A stretch of 64,000 bases of DNA from Bacteroidales bacterium. Lineage in GTDB: Bacteria; Bacteroidota; Bacteroidia; Bacteroidales; UBA12077. Below the pieces are notes generated by a model. The model was given only the letters and a program-made list of their open reading frames with translations. It was not told the origin of the DNA and did not search any database. The position numbers and the translations under genes are program-made. Every line of letters begins with the position of its first letter. Position 1 is the first letter of the stretch. The stretch is from positions 44,980 through 108,979 of the forward strand of contig JANQHE010000005.1 of NCBI GenBank assembly GCA_028282785.1, read 5' to 3'. Of the stretch, positions 9,909 through 19,155 are shown piece by piece.

Positions 9909-9983
9909 CGGGGTGTAGCGTAGCCCGGTTATCGCGCCTGCTTTGGGAGCAGGAGGTCGCAGGTTCGAATCCTGCCACCCCGA
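9909..9983 (+). tRNA. tRNA-Pro (anticodon TGG)
   Basis: Acceptor stem CGGGGTG pairs with CACCCCG. The anticodon stem CCTGC/GCAGG holds loop TTTGGGA with anticodon TGG. The T-arm is CGCAGGTTCGAATCCTGCC-like, and the discriminator base is A at 9983. CCA is not encoded (ACA follows). The 3' end is repeated at 20,975-20,991, marking it as a likely integration site. Confidence 0.96.
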
Positions 9984-9985
9984 CA
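9969..9985 (+). repeat. Putative attL: 3' end of tRNA-Pro
   Basis: These 17 bases of the tRNA T-arm and acceptor end recur at 20,975-20,991 with one mismatch (C/T). Such a repeat is the usual scar of an element integrated into a tRNA gene. The tRNA is intact on this side. Confidence 0.55.
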
Positions 9986-9994
9986 ACAGAAAAG

Positions 9995-10022
9995 CCTTGT
10001 ACGAAAGTACGAGGTTTTTTTA
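9995..10022 (+). terminator. Terminator of tRNA-Pro
   Basis: An 8-bp stem CCTTGTAC / GTACGAGG (one G-T pair) with a GAAA tetraloop is followed by a run of T from 10015. Confidence 0.85.
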
Positions 10023-10189
10023 TTTGACAAAAATGAAAGTTTATTTTCATAAAATTGTCAAATAAAAAAGACAAAATTTGCTTTGCAAATTAGGCTTTTC
10101 TATTGATTCAACCTACTTACAGGATCATGCAATAATCCTGTGCTATTTTCTTTTTATATGGGTGATGCTGGTAAGAATCTAGTTCGAAC

Positions 10190-10850
10190 AAAACGAACGA
10201 AGTGAGTGTTTTCTTGAGAAAATTGTCAAATTTTCGTCAGCCCATTGAGATGCGTTGGAGGTCAGTGTCAACCGAGTGTCGGAGCGTGTCGGGTCGCCTG
10301 TTTGGCGTTCGGACAACCGTCCGATTGGAACCGTCAGCCCATCGGAAAGCGGGTTCGGGCTGTTCAGCCCGTCAGAACGAAAGCCTGAAAGCATTGTCAA
10401 CAGGGCGAAACGGAATGATTCGCTTTCCATCAAGGGCGACCATCGGTCGGAAACGTCAGCCGATATTTTTATTAAACAGAACCAAACGGTGGAATCCGCC
10501 GTTAAATCTTCCTGCCTTGTCGCCTGCCTCGCCGTCAGGCAGGGCAGACAGGTCGCCCCATTCGGGGCGGTTTTTGGGCGCTCTTTTATTTTTTGATTTT
10601 TGAAGAAAGAGCCAGCCCACATATTTTTTGTCACAGTTTTTGAGACCCCATCCCTTCTATGCACATTGCCGTCCTCATTCCTGCGGGCGCCAAAGAGCAT
10701 TCCAACACAATTATCAAAAATTCCGCCAAAAAATAATTGCCCACAACGCTCCAATAAATGTAACTGCCATTGGGTGGACAGGAAGGTCAGTAGCTTTGTT
10801 GATACATTGTGTTCCGCCCACATTAACATCATGTTTATAAATTTACAATA
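10190..10850. other. GC-rich, structured, apparently non-coding island
   Basis: About 660 bases with clearly higher GC than the AT-rich flanks, most marked at 10,240-10,600. It holds several hairpins: CGCCCC-ATTC-GGGGCG then TTTTT (10,554-10,575), GGGCT-GTTC-AGCCC, and AACGG...CCGTT. The frames open here on both strands overlap one another, have no domain signature and no sensible codon use, so I treat them as chance. It could be a structured RNA, a genomic repeat or foreign DNA. It marks the left end of the tRNA-Pro island. Confidence 0.5.
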
Positions 10851-10942
10851 GTTTAATAATTAGCGTATAATGCTATTAGTATAGTATTATATACCATAAT
10901 ATTAGTATTTCAGACTATAAATATACAAATTCTAAGTTAAAA

Positions 10943-10965
10943 TAAATTGCTTATATTGCAATTTA
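10943..10965. promoter_or_regulatory. Inverted repeat, likely operator of the XRE/Wadjet operon
   Basis: A perfect 8-bp inverted repeat TAAATTGC / GCAATTTA with a 7-base spacer lies 22 bases before the start of the XRE gene. Its size and place suit binding by the dimeric HTH protein encoded directly downstream. Function is inferred. Confidence 0.5.
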
Positions 10966-10987
10966 AGTAGTAAAAAATACTAAATAA

Positions 10988-11215
10988 GTGGTAGATAAGA
11001 AGAAGGTTTATAATAGAATCAAGGCTGTATTAGCTGAAAAAAGTAAAACAAATCTTTGGTTAGCTTCTAAATTGAATGTTAATAGGACTACTGTTTCTAA
11101 ATGGTGTACAAATGATGTTCAGCCAACAATGGAAACACTTTTTAGAATTGCAGAAGCTTTAGATGTGAACGTCAGAGAATTATTAGTTTCCACTAAAAAA
11201 CCGAGTGTTTCATGA
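10988..11215 (+). CDS. XRE-family HTH regulator, coupled to the Wadjet operon
   Basis: A 75-residue protein that is almost entirely one Cro/C1-type helix-turn-helix (about residues 8-66). The recognition region is SKLNVNRTTVSKWCTND, followed by METLFRIAEALDVNVREL. A stop directly upstream in frame makes the GTG at 10,988 the first possible start. Its TGA overlaps the ATG of the next gene (ATGA), so it is translationally coupled to jetA. It probably controls the defence operon from the inverted repeat just upstream. Regulators fused into the transcript like this are common for defence modules. Confidence 0.85.
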   Translation: MVDKKKVYNRIKAVLAEKSKTNLWLASKLNVNRTTVSKWCTNDVQPTMETLFRIAEALDVNVRELLVSTKKPSVS

Positions 11216-12603
11216 ATTTTGATTTTAATGAGTTGTTTACCGATTATGATTTCCTTATTCCTAATAAGATTGAAGGATATGTCATTATTCGGCTGTGGCA
11301 AAAGATAAAGTCAAATGAAATTCAGGAAGAATTTTCTTATTATGATATTAGAAACGTAATTGACGAAACGGTATCTTTTACTAATGGAAGCACACCTCAA
11401 ACGGAAAAAATATTAAAAGATTTACTTCATTATTTTATTAAAAAGCCTCCTGAAACCGTTTCAAAATATTATCTCTCTGATTATGCAGAAAGGTTTATTC
11501 AATTATTAGAAACTAAAATCGATAGCCCATACAGAAATTTTCCTTTAAAAAAGAACTTCGAAAAATATTTTTCTGTTGAATTTGAGGAAATTGAAGATTT
11601 TGAAGAATTAAACCGCTGGTTTAGACAGGGTTTTCATGACACTTCCAAAAGAGTTATCCTTGACCATATTGAAAGTCTGCAAGATGAAATTGAATCTTCT
11701 ATTAAAAAGCTTAATAAAATATTGTATTCGGATGAATTACAGGCAATTGAAATGGTAAAATTGTTCGTAGATGAATTCAAAAATTTCGGACTTAAAGCAG
11801 AACAAATAAGGGAAGCACTTTTTCTTAAAAATGAAACTTTAAGAAGCTTAAAAAATGCATCAGACTTCTTCTATTCAAAAATTGAGGAAACAAAACATTT
11901 TCAGACTATTGAGGAAGAAAAACGTTATGACGAATTAGAATATAAATGGAAAACTGCCAATCAAATAAAAGAAGAGGTTACTGCTTTTTTTGAGAATTTA
12001 GATAAGAAGCTTTTAAGAATTACTAACCAGATTGTATTTGCCAGTTCAAAACTAAAAGAGTTAGAAGAAAACTTTCAATACCAATCTCTATTTAAAATTA
12101 ACTTGAAAAAGTTGCTCCAATTAGTTCTCGAGACAAGCGGTTTCGATAAAAAAGAGGGCATTCTGTTGCATAAAGATTTTCCTATTAAAGGTATTCCTTA
12201 TGAAAAAGTACAGCTTTTTTTCTCACCCAAATATGAGTTTAATATTGAAACTGAAAGTCTTGGAATTATTCCCGAAACGAACATAGACTACGAACAAGCA
12301 GAAAGAGCAAAAATTGAAAGCGATTTGCGAGTGCAAGAGAAAATAGCTTCATGGGTTGATATCTGTTTTTCTAGAATTCAAAAAGAAAAAGAGTTTAATT
12401 ATTCGTCAGTGTTTTACGAAATTTTGGATAATGAACAAAATATAGAAATTCCACTTCAGGTTGGATTCTCCCTATTTCAACAGCTTTCCAATAACAAAGA
12501 TTTTGATGTTATAATTGATAAAACAATTGCAAATCCTAATAGAAACGATATACTTACATGGAACATGAAAATACATCGCAAGGAAATCCTTATTCGTTCC
12601 TAA
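11212..12603 (+). CDS. jetA: Wadjet anti-plasmid system subunit JetA (MukF/kleisin-like)
   Basis: A 463-residue, mainly helical, charged protein at the position of JetA in a JetA-JetB-JetC-JetD operon. JetA is the kleisin (MukF-like) subunit that bridges the SMC heads. The N-terminal third is expected to hold winged-helix folds and a long helical middle follows (residues about 150-290, rich in Glu/Lys). The identification rests mainly on gene order and on the clear SMC and Toprim partners, as kleisins diverge strongly. It overlaps the XRE gene by 4 bases and jetB by 46 bases. Known Wadjet complexes recognise circular plasmid DNA by loop extrusion and cut it. I do not assign a Wadjet type. Confidence 0.78.
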   Translation: MNFDFNELFTDYDFLIPNKIEGYVIIRLWQKIKSNEIQEEFSYYDIRNVIDETVSFTNGSTPQTEKILKDLLHYFIKKPPETVSKYYLSDYAERFIQLLETKIDSPYRNFPLKKNFEKYFSVEFEEIEDFEELNRWFRQGFHDTSKRVILDHIESLQDEIESSIKKLNKILYSDELQAIEMVKLFVDEFKNFGLKAEQIREALFLKNETLRSLKNASDFFYSKIEETKHFQTIEEEKRYDELEYKWKTANQIKEEVTAFFENLDKKLLRITNQIVFASSKLKELEENFQYQSLFKINLKKLLQLVLETSGFDKKEGILLHKDFPIKGIPYEKVQLFFSPKYEFNIETESLGIIPETNIDYEQAERAKIESDLRVQEKIASWVDICFSRIQKEKEFNYSSVFYEILDNEQNIEIPLQVGFSLFQQLSNNKDFDVIIDKTIANPNRNDILTWNMKIHRKEILIRS

Positions 12604-13229
12604 GCAATGCCACCGTGCAAAAATATTTTGCTGACTTGAATATTGAGTTACTTCAAGGAAAACACATTATGGAAGATGATTACTATAGTTTTCAGTTATT
12701 ACGAGAATACTATGAGCCTGAGTTAAAACAATATTATAGAGAGCTATACAATTTGAATTTAGAAAAAAACACCGTTGATAACAGTACCTATTTTTATCTT
12801 GATTTCCCTATTGATAGTAAAGGAAAATTGAATAGCTCAAATAGATACAGATAACTCACTGAACAACAAGTAATTATTGGAATTATCTTACTTAACATGT
12901 ATTACGACAGGTATTTTAAATATCCAAAAGAATTATTTTGGGAAGATATAAAAGCTGAAATAGAACAGAGTGAGTCGAAAGACTTATATAAAATTTTGTT
13001 TTTTGCCGAAATAAGAGATTTCTATACCGATAAAGAGTGGGAAAGAGTACAGGATTTATTCCGTAGGGCAATAAATAGTTTTACACAGCTAGGTTGGCTA
13101 AAAAAGCTCTCAAAGGGGAAAGAGGATATTCATTTCGAATTAAAAGAAAGTATCCATCGGTTTGCAGAATTATATAAATATGAGATTGAGGACTTTCCCC
13201 AATTTGTGTCAAAAATTAAACTGTATTGA
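12558..13229 (+). pseudogene. jetB: Wadjet subunit JetB (MukE-like), interrupted by an in-frame stop
   Basis: The frame from ATG 12,558 to TGA 13,229 encodes 223 residues except for one TAA at 12,852-12,854 (codon 99). Reading continues in the same frame after it: ...SSNRYR, stop, LTEQQVIIGIILLNMYYDRYF. The segment directly after the stop is a hydrophobic helix preceded by LTEQQ, which looks like the conserved core of MukE/DUF4194-type JetB proteins. A single base change (for example from AAA, GAA or CAA) explains the break. ATG 12,897 could restart the C-terminal half as a 110-residue piece. Because JetB is essential in studied Wadjet systems, this one may be inactive. A sequencing error is the alternative. 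Confidence 0.7.
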
Positions 13230-13234
13230 GAATT

Positions 13235-16200
13235 ATGCCTCTACCTAAAATATACTCAATTTCTACCGTTGGAATTTTAAAGCATTTCAACCAAGACTAT
13301 TTAATACATCCTTTGAGGACTGATTTTACAGGAGGAAATGGTGTAGGAAAATCAATTTTAGCAGATTTAATTCAGATAATATTCATTTGTGATGAAAAGA
13401 ATATAAAGTTTGGTACAGATAGTTTTAATAAAGATAAAAGGGAGATTCAGAAGCTGCCATATAAAAATAATTTTGCATATGCTTTCTTAAATATTAAAGT
13501 GGATGAGGAAAAGTTTCTGACATTAGGAGTCAATATACAGTCTAAAAGCGGTAAAAAAATCCGCCCATTTTTAATCCTTGCAAAACCTGAATTAAATGCC
13601 CCTTTGAATGAACTCGTTTATGATAGCAGTAAGATTCTGACGAATAAAGATTTTCTAAATGACCAAAATAAAATTCTTCCCTTAGACGAACTATCTAAAC
13701 AACTGAAAGAAAAGTATCAGCTATTTTTAACTTACTTTTCGTATAAAGAAGATATCGAACAATACCACTCTTTTCTATTTAATAACAACATCCTACCAAT
13801 AAATCTTACTATTCCTGAGCATCTCAAAGCTTTTGCAAAGGTAATACAATCCTTTTCCCGGGTAAGGGACTTAGGGCTTGATAAAGCAAATGGTTTAAAA
13901 GCATTTCTATTTGAAGATGATGACAAAGAATATTGGGAGGAATATTCAAAGCATGAACTACAATTAGATAAGTTACTAACTGACTTTAAAGAATTAAATA
14001 TCCGTATTAATGATATTGAGCAGAAACAGAGAGTACTTGAAAAATTGAGTGACTTTGAAAAAATAAAGAACGAGTCCGCATTAAAATATGAATTACAAGA
14101 AATTATAGAATTATATCAACGATATACAGAATGCCAAAAACAGGAAAAGAAATTAAATGAGGATTTAAAAAGCAAAAGTAAAAAAAGTGAATGCCTGAAA
14201 TTACGAGAAAATAAATTTGCGCGAATAGTTCCAAGAATTGAAAAAGATTATTCAGATGTTGAATCAAATTATACTTTACTCTTAAGATATGAATCAAAGT
14301 TCAAAGAATGGAAACGATTTGATAACGAAATAAAACAACTCAGACAAATTGCTTATGCTCATTTTTCTGCAGAAACGATAAATAAATCTACTAAAATTGA
14401 TTTTAAGGATATCACTTCTAAAGAAATAATAAAGAAAGTAAATTCAACAATCCCATTATTTACACAGTACGGTCAGTTGGATGATATTATTAAAAAACAT
14501 GATGAGCAGGAAAACGAACTTTCATCTTTGGTTTTACAAGTAGAGAAAAAACTGAATCACTTAAAACGTATAATCGAGTTATTAAGTGGCAAAGGAACTA
14601 ATAGCCTATTCGGTCAAATTGTTCACAAAAAGAAAGTTCTATCCGAGTATCAGGAATCTGTATTATTGGCTCTAATTGACTTGTCATTAGAAAAGCCTGA
14701 AATTGTATTCACTGGTATTAGATATGCTCTTTCAACCAACATTTTAAACGAAGAAAACTTTGAGATTGATAAACAAAACAATGGAATTTGGTTGAAGTTA
14801 GGCGATTTGCGAGAATTTGTTGAGTTGTCAAAAGAGGAACGAATCTTTGAATATGGTTCTGATTTTGAAAACATTTTATCAAACAAAATCGATGAGTTAA
14901 AGATTCAGGTTAAAAAATTGCAACGGAAAAAAGAAGAATTAGATAAAATAAAAAAATCCCAAGAGTATGATAAGGAAATCATTAAAGATTACGATTTTGA
15001 CATAAGGCTTATTCAATATTCTGACATTGAAAACTTAAAAGAGTCTGTCTGGATAATAAATAATAAAGAAATTAAAATTTCTCAATTACTATCTGATAGC
15101 TCTCATCTAAAATCAGAAATAGATGAAATCAAACAAGAAATTACAATTCCGATAGACACTCAGAATCTAACTGAATTAATAAAAGAATATGAAATAAAGA
15201 AGGAAATAGCCAATAAACGTAAAAGAAAAATACTTGACAAAAGGAATTTAGAGTCTAGTGAATTAGCCGGATTAAATGCGGAAATGCCACATCTTCAAAA
15301 GAACTTAAAAGAAAAACAGGATGAAATATCTGATGTATCTAAATTGTATGAATTAAAAAAGGAAGGGTTTACTAATCAATATCCTGATATAGATATCCAT
15401 AGTCAGAAAGGCTTTTCCGAAAACAAACTCCTTAATGAATTGAAAGAGGATTTTGAAACAGCTCATGAAAATTACATTACTGAGTATAAATCAATAGTTA
15501 ACGTTTTTAATGAAACTAATGAAGAAAAGAATTCTCAGGTTAATCTTCAAATAAATAAAAAACTATATCAATTTAAGGTATTAGAAGAAGTTTTATTAGG
15601 AGGAAAAATTAAGTATCTGGATAATATCAGTGAATATTTGCGTGAAGCAAATGAACAACGCCTACGAATTGTTGAGAATATCAGGGACAATATGATTAAA
15701 GTTTTTTCTAAAACACTAGCCCGGTATGAAACCTATGAAAATATTGTCAAGAACCTAAATACATTTTTTATAGGAAAGAAAATAAATGAAACCTATTATC
15801 TAAATCTCAATTTTCGAGAGTACGATAATATAAAAATTAGTTGGATTGATGAATTACAAAATTCTGCTCGTTGGGTCAATAAACCTGGGGAACTAGAATT
15901 TGGACATTCAGTTCAAGAATTTATAGAACAGTTGTTTAAGAAAATAACCGGAATCCGAAGAGCAATTGAATTTAAGGATTTACTTAACCCGAAGTCATAT
16001 TTCGATTTATCAATAACCCTCACAGATGAATTTAAAAATGAAATTCCGGGAAGTACAGGAGAAACATATTCCGCAATTGTTTTATTAGGTATAGCACGTC
16101 TCTCAAAAGTGAGGGATAAAAATCATGATGGGCTTAGGTTTATAATTTTAGAGGAACTAGCAAACCTAGATGATATAAACTTTAATTTATTCCCCCTTAT

Positions 16201-16399
16201 TGCAAAAGAGTTTGGATATCAAATTCTAACCATGACACCAAAACCTTACAATTCAGATTCTCCAGACGGTTGGTATTTATATCATTTAATAAAGGGGAAT
16301 AAAGACATTAATATAAATTATCCTGTTCCGGCAAGTTATTATAAAACAAGAGAGAATAACCAGGATTTAAAAAGTTACTTAAATGCATTGAATAAATGA
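13235..16399 (+). CDS. jetC: Wadjet subunit JetC, SMC/MukB-like ATPase
   Basis: About 1,054 residues, the SMC motor of Wadjet. The N-terminal head has the Walker A motif GGNGVGKS (about residues 33-40). Long coiled coils fill the middle (about 230-440 and 540-830). The C-terminal head has an ABC-signature-like STGETYSA and the Walker B FIILEELANLD, with catalytic Glu. The ATP cycle should drive DNA loop extrusion. I chose ATG 13,235; a TTG three codons upstream overlaps the jetB stop and is less likely. jetD overlaps its last codon by 4 bases, so the two are coupled. No break is visible in this gene. Confidence 0.92.
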   Translation: MPLPKIYSISTVGILKHFNQDYLIHPLRTDFTGGNGVGKSILADLIQIIFICDEKNIKFGTDSFNKDKREIQKLPYKNNFAYAFLNIKVDEEKFLTLGVNIQSKSGKKIRPFLILAKPELNAPLNELVYDSSKILTNKDFLNDQNKILPLDELSKQLKEKYQLFLTYFSYKEDIEQYHSFLFNNNILPINLTIPEHLKAFAKVIQSFSRVRDLGLDKANGLKAFLFEDDDKEYWEEYSKHELQLDKLLTDFKELNIRINDIEQKQRVLEKLSDFEKIKNESALKYELQEIIELYQRYTECQKQEKKLNEDLKSKSKKSECLKLRENKFARIVPRIEKDYSDVESNYTLLLRYESKFKEWKRFDNEIKQLRQIAYAHFSAETINKSTKIDFKDITSKEIIKKVNSTIPLFTQYGQLDDIIKKHDEQENELSSLVLQVEKKLNHLKRIIELLSGKGTNSLFGQIVHKKKVLSEYQESVLLALIDLSLEKPEIVFTGIRYALSTNILNEENFEIDKQNNGIWLKLGDLREFVELSKEERIFEYGSDFENILSNKIDELKIQVKKLQRKKEELDKIKKSQEYDKEIIKDYDFDIRLIQYSDIENLKESVWIINNKEIKISQLLSDSSHLKSEIDEIKQEITIPIDTQNLTELIKEYEIKKEIANKRKRKILDKRNLESSELAGLNAEMPHLQKNLKEKQDEISDVSKLYELKKEGFTNQYPDIDIHSQKGFSENKLLNELKEDFETAHENYITEYKSIVNVFNETNEEKNSQVNLQINKKLYQFKVLEEVLLGGKIKYLDNISEYLREANEQRLRIVENIRDNMIKVFSKTLARYETYENIVKNLNTFFIGKKINETYYLNLNFREYDNIKISWIDELQNSARWVNKPGELEFGHSVQEFIEQLFKKITGIRRAIEFKDLLNPKSYFDLSITLTDEFKNEIPGSTGETYSAIVLLGIARLSKVRDKNHDGLRFIILEELANLDDINFNLFPLIAKEFGYQILTMTPKPYNSDSPDGWYLYHLIKGNKDININYPVPASYYKTRENNQDLKSYLNALNK

Positions 16400-17343
16400 A
16401 GTGGAATGTTTTAAAAGATATGCATAAGCTTTACGAATGTGGCAAAATAAAAAGAAAACCTTCATTTGTAAACGATTCCTATATAGCTCATCTAATACAT
16501 TCTACAAAAGAACTGTGCGCTTTAAGAAAAGAAGTCATTATTCCTGAAGGTTCAACTTTCAGGCAAACTTATGAGAAACTTTACTTCGATAAGTTTATTA
16601 GTTATAAGACATTTTTGGAAGACAATGATTTAATAAAGCCACAAACGAGATTTGAGCATTCAGATATCGAACAATTAATTGACATTAAAACTCAAATGGA
16701 TTCAGGTTCATTAAAACTATTGCGGGAACAAATCCTAAAAGCCAATGAAACCGTTAGAGGAATTTCATTCATGTTTTTTAAGAATGAAAAGTATTTGGAT
16801 GATAAGAAATCTCTAATCGAAGCAATTGAAAAAATATTACAAGTACCCGAATTGCCATCTGGAAAGGACAAGCAATATCTTTATGTAGTTCCCTGCAAAT
16901 CAGCTAAAGCAATTATATTATGTGAAAATTTATACTTTTTAAGAGTGCCTGAACGTGTTAAGAATTTTAATATTGAATTGTGGTTTGCAGGTGGCTATAA
17001 TATCAGCATGTTAGAAAACGTTGATACCAGGAATCTACCAATTTATTACTCCTGCGATTGGGATTATCACGGTCTCAATATTTTTGATTTAGTCAAAGCC
17101 AAAGTTCCACAGATTGAGTTGTTATTCCCAAATGCTAATCCTGTAGGCATTATAGAATCTGAGCATAATAGTCATTGGAAAAAAGCTCATGCACCTGAAA
17201 CATTATCAGGTTTGAACACGGATTTATTTAGTCTTCAGGAGAAACATTTAATTCAACAATTAATATCCGATAATTCTTGGATTATCGAAGAATCAAATGA
17301 CATAACGGAAATGATTAAAATGAAAATGCTCAAGCTATCATAA
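16396..17343 (+). CDS. jetD: Wadjet subunit JetD, Toprim-type nuclease
   Basis: A 315-residue protein with a C-terminal topoisomerase VI-like Toprim fold. The first motif AIILCEN carries the metal-binding Glu177; the second, CDWDYHGLNIF, carries Asp221 and Asp223, which matches the DxDxxG pattern. In Wadjet, JetD makes the DNA cut once the SMC complex has found a small circle. The N-terminal half (about 1-150) is helical and probably docks on JetABC. It is a little short for the family (often about 380). It overlaps jetC by 4 bases, and a short broken frame follows 8 bases later. Confidence 0.88.
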   Translation: MKWNVLKDMHKLYECGKIKRKPSFVNDSYIAHLIHSTKELCALRKEVIIPEGSTFRQTYEKLYFDKFISYKTFLEDNDLIKPQTRFEHSDIEQLIDIKTQMDSGSLKLLREQILKANETVRGISFMFFKNEKYLDDKKSLIEAIEKILQVPELPSGKDKQYLYVVPCKSAKAIILCENLYFLRVPERVKNFNIELWFAGGYNISMLENVDTRNLPIYYSCDWDYHGLNIFDLVKAKVPQIELLFPNANPVGIIESEHNSHWKKAHAPETLSGLNTDLFSLQEKHLIQQLISDNSWIIEESNDITEMIKMKMLKLS

Positions 17344-17351
17344 AAGCAAAG

Positions 17352-17582
17352 ATGAATACAGTATTGGAAAATTTAACCCAAGATTATCAAAGCGCAGAAT
17401 TTACATGTATGTTTCTGTACGATAAGAAAGCAACTAATAAATTAATTCAAAGAAAGTTGGTTGTGTCAAACAAGAATCATTACGCTGTTTTTGTTGATAC
17501 AGTAAATCATCCTGTGTTTATTTTTATTGGTTGAGGGGCTACAATTGCCGGACTTATTATTGCTGTAATAGCATTAATGTAA
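17352..17582 (+). pseudogene. Small one-helix membrane protein interrupted by an in-frame TGA
   Basis: The frame starts 8 bases after jetD. It gives 60 residues up to a TGA at 17,532-17,534, and the same frame continues GATIAGLIIAVIALM to a TAA at 17,580. Together the two parts make a 76-codon gene whose C-terminus (about residues 52-75, HPVFIFIG-x-GATIAGLII) is a single membrane helix. The TGA falls inside that helix, and a TGG (Trp) to TGA change would explain it. I do not recognise the family. Alternatively the 60-residue product is the real one. Confidence 0.45.
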
Positions 17583-17595
17583 TGCTGAAAAACAA

Positions 17596-18621
17596 ATGGC
17601 AAAAAAAAGACATCATTATATTCCAAAATTTTATTTGAGAAGATTTTCCGTCAATAATAACGGAAGATCTTTAGGGCTATATAATCTTGACAATAAGAAA
17701 TTTATACAAAATGCACCTTTAAAAAGCCAAGCTTACGAAAACTTTCTTTATGGAGAAGATGATGAAATAGAAAATGCTTTGGCTGAGATGGAAAATACTG
17801 TTGCCAAGATGTTTTACTATTGGACAGAGAAAAAATTACTTTATCCACCTCCAGTTGAAACCAATGGTTTTAAGTTGTTAAAGCGTTTTATTTTATACCA
17901 GACTTTTAGAACGCCAAAGTCCGGTAACGAGATAATGAAGGGTCTTAATCAAGGTTTAAAAACTGTTGTACAAGAATTTGAGCCTGATTTGTGGGAAAGT
18001 TTTAAAGATGGAACATTGGTTCATGAAAATCCAGTTTTACTAGGTTTATTCCATGCAATTAAGCACGAACAGCTTTTAGATTTTCTTGATTGTAAGTTTT
18101 TAGTAAACCTTACACTACTGCCATTCGTAACTTCGGATGTACCTGTAATTCTTTATAATCAATTAATGGAACACGCAGATAATTATATGGGTTCAACTGG
18201 TTTAGTAGTAAAAGGGCTTCAAATCTTTTATCCAATTCACCCAAGGTTGATGATTTGCTTTTATGACTCCAATGTTTATGATTTTGGAGATGGATACATT
18301 AACTGTTGCTCTACAGAATCAATTGATGAAGTACATCAGTTGAATGGTCTTCAACTCATCAATTCTAATTCACAACTTTTTTTTGGTGATTCTATTTCTG
18401 AAGAGTATATCACAGAGTTACTTAATCATTTTGAAAAGTATAGAAAAACAACAAAAAACATAAACCAAATCATCAATCAAGGAAGTAGAAAATTCTTTTT
18501 TACAAGTTCGGAAGATGCTCATATAGATTTGAGTTTAGATTTTTTTAAATTAAAAGTGAATCCGAACGACTTTAAAAATGAGATTGTTCCAATAAGACAT
18601 CCCTCATTTGATAAAAATTGA
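17596..18621 (+). CDS. DUF4238 domain-containing protein
   Basis: A 341-residue protein with the DUF4238 opening motif KRHHYIPKFYLRRFS and the later blocks FVTSDVPVILYN and FYPIHPRLMICF, all typical of the family. The biochemical role of DUF4238 is unknown, although these genes occur often in defence islands. It follows the Wadjet operon on the same strand and precedes the AbiE pair, inside the tRNA-Pro island. The start ATG sits 13 bases after the broken small frame. Confidence 0.85.
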   Translation: MAKKRHHYIPKFYLRRFSVNNNGRSLGLYNLDNKKFIQNAPLKSQAYENFLYGEDDEIENALAEMENTVAKMFYYWTEKKLLYPPPVETNGFKLLKRFILYQTFRTPKSGNEIMKGLNQGLKTVVQEFEPDLWESFKDGTLVHENPVLLGLFHAIKHEQLLDFLDCKFLVNLTLLPFVTSDVPVILYNQLMEHADNYMGSTGLVVKGLQIFYPIHPRLMICFYDSNVYDFGDGYINCCSTESIDEVHQLNGLQLINSNSQLFFGDSISEEYITELLNHFEKYRKTTKNINQIINQGSRKFFFTSSEDAHIDLSLDFFKLKVNPNDFKNEIVPIRHPSFDKN

Positions 18622-19081
18622 AGCGGATGACCCTACCCAAAGGAGCACGCCAAAAAAATCCTTTTTTACGAAAGCAACCAGAAGGTAAGCTAATTTCCTC
18701 TATGGGGAGTCGGGCAAATGATAAACTTTCTAAAGGAAGAATCATTAATAGTTGTTGGACTTGATGGATATGTAGGAAGAAAAATCCAGAGCGATTAGTT
18801 AAGTGATTAGGAATAAAAGAATTCAGATAGCCGTATTAAGAGAAAGAATTTATTTTAGTCTTAAGTTTCCTGAGAATAGGGGTTTGATTTACACAGGATT
18901 TGTGAAACAAGGAAACCCTGTCTGAGTACTTAACAAACACACCAAAACATAATAGCAAACCTGCCCTCCGAAGCCTTGGTGCAGGCGGGGTTACAAGCTG
19001 GTTTCAAAATCTGACAAGAAAACTATTGAACTTTTAGTTCCTGTATCCATTATCTTCTGTTGATAGTTTTTAGCTTATCTT
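18622..19081. other. Intergenic, decayed-looking sequence
   Basis: About 460 bases with no credible gene. Short open stretches occur on the plus strand (for example KLVSKSDKKTIELLVP near 19,000) but are interrupted by stops and match nothing I recognise. It includes a short GC-rich patch near 18,961-18,990 with CCTGC/GCAGG arms. It may be the remains of a lost gene. Confidence 0.4.
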
Positions 19082-19112
19082 TTTGACTTCTCTCTAATAA
19101 GTTTTATATTTG
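19082..19112 (+). promoter_or_regulatory. Promoter of the abiE operon
   Basis: TTTG at 19,082-19,085, a 19-base spacer and TATATTTG at 19,105-19,112 form a perfect Bacteroidota -33/-7 pair. It lies 60 bases before the abiEi start. Confidence 0.85.
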
Positions 19113-19132
19113 CATATCTTTTTGATATATCA

Positions 19133-19155
19133 TTAGGGGTAAAAATTACCCCTAA
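19133..19155. promoter_or_regulatory. Palindromic operator of the abiE operon
   Basis: A perfect 10-bp inverted repeat TTAGGGGTAA / TTACCCCTAA with a 3-base spacer lies between the -7 box and the abiEi start. AbiEi antitoxins of studied systems repress their own promoter by binding inverted repeats, so this is the likely site. The G4/C4 arms stand out in AT-rich DNA. Confidence 0.7.

Noticed and set aside
10179..10832. Frames of 113-217 codons on both strands of the GC-rich segment
   Set aside because: They overlap each other on both strands, have no domain, signal or plausible codon use, and arise because stops are rare in GC-rich DNA.
12852..17534. Alternative genetic code or stop-codon reassignment to explain the two in-frame stops
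   Set aside because: The stops are different (TAA and TGA), and both codons end many normal genes in the window.
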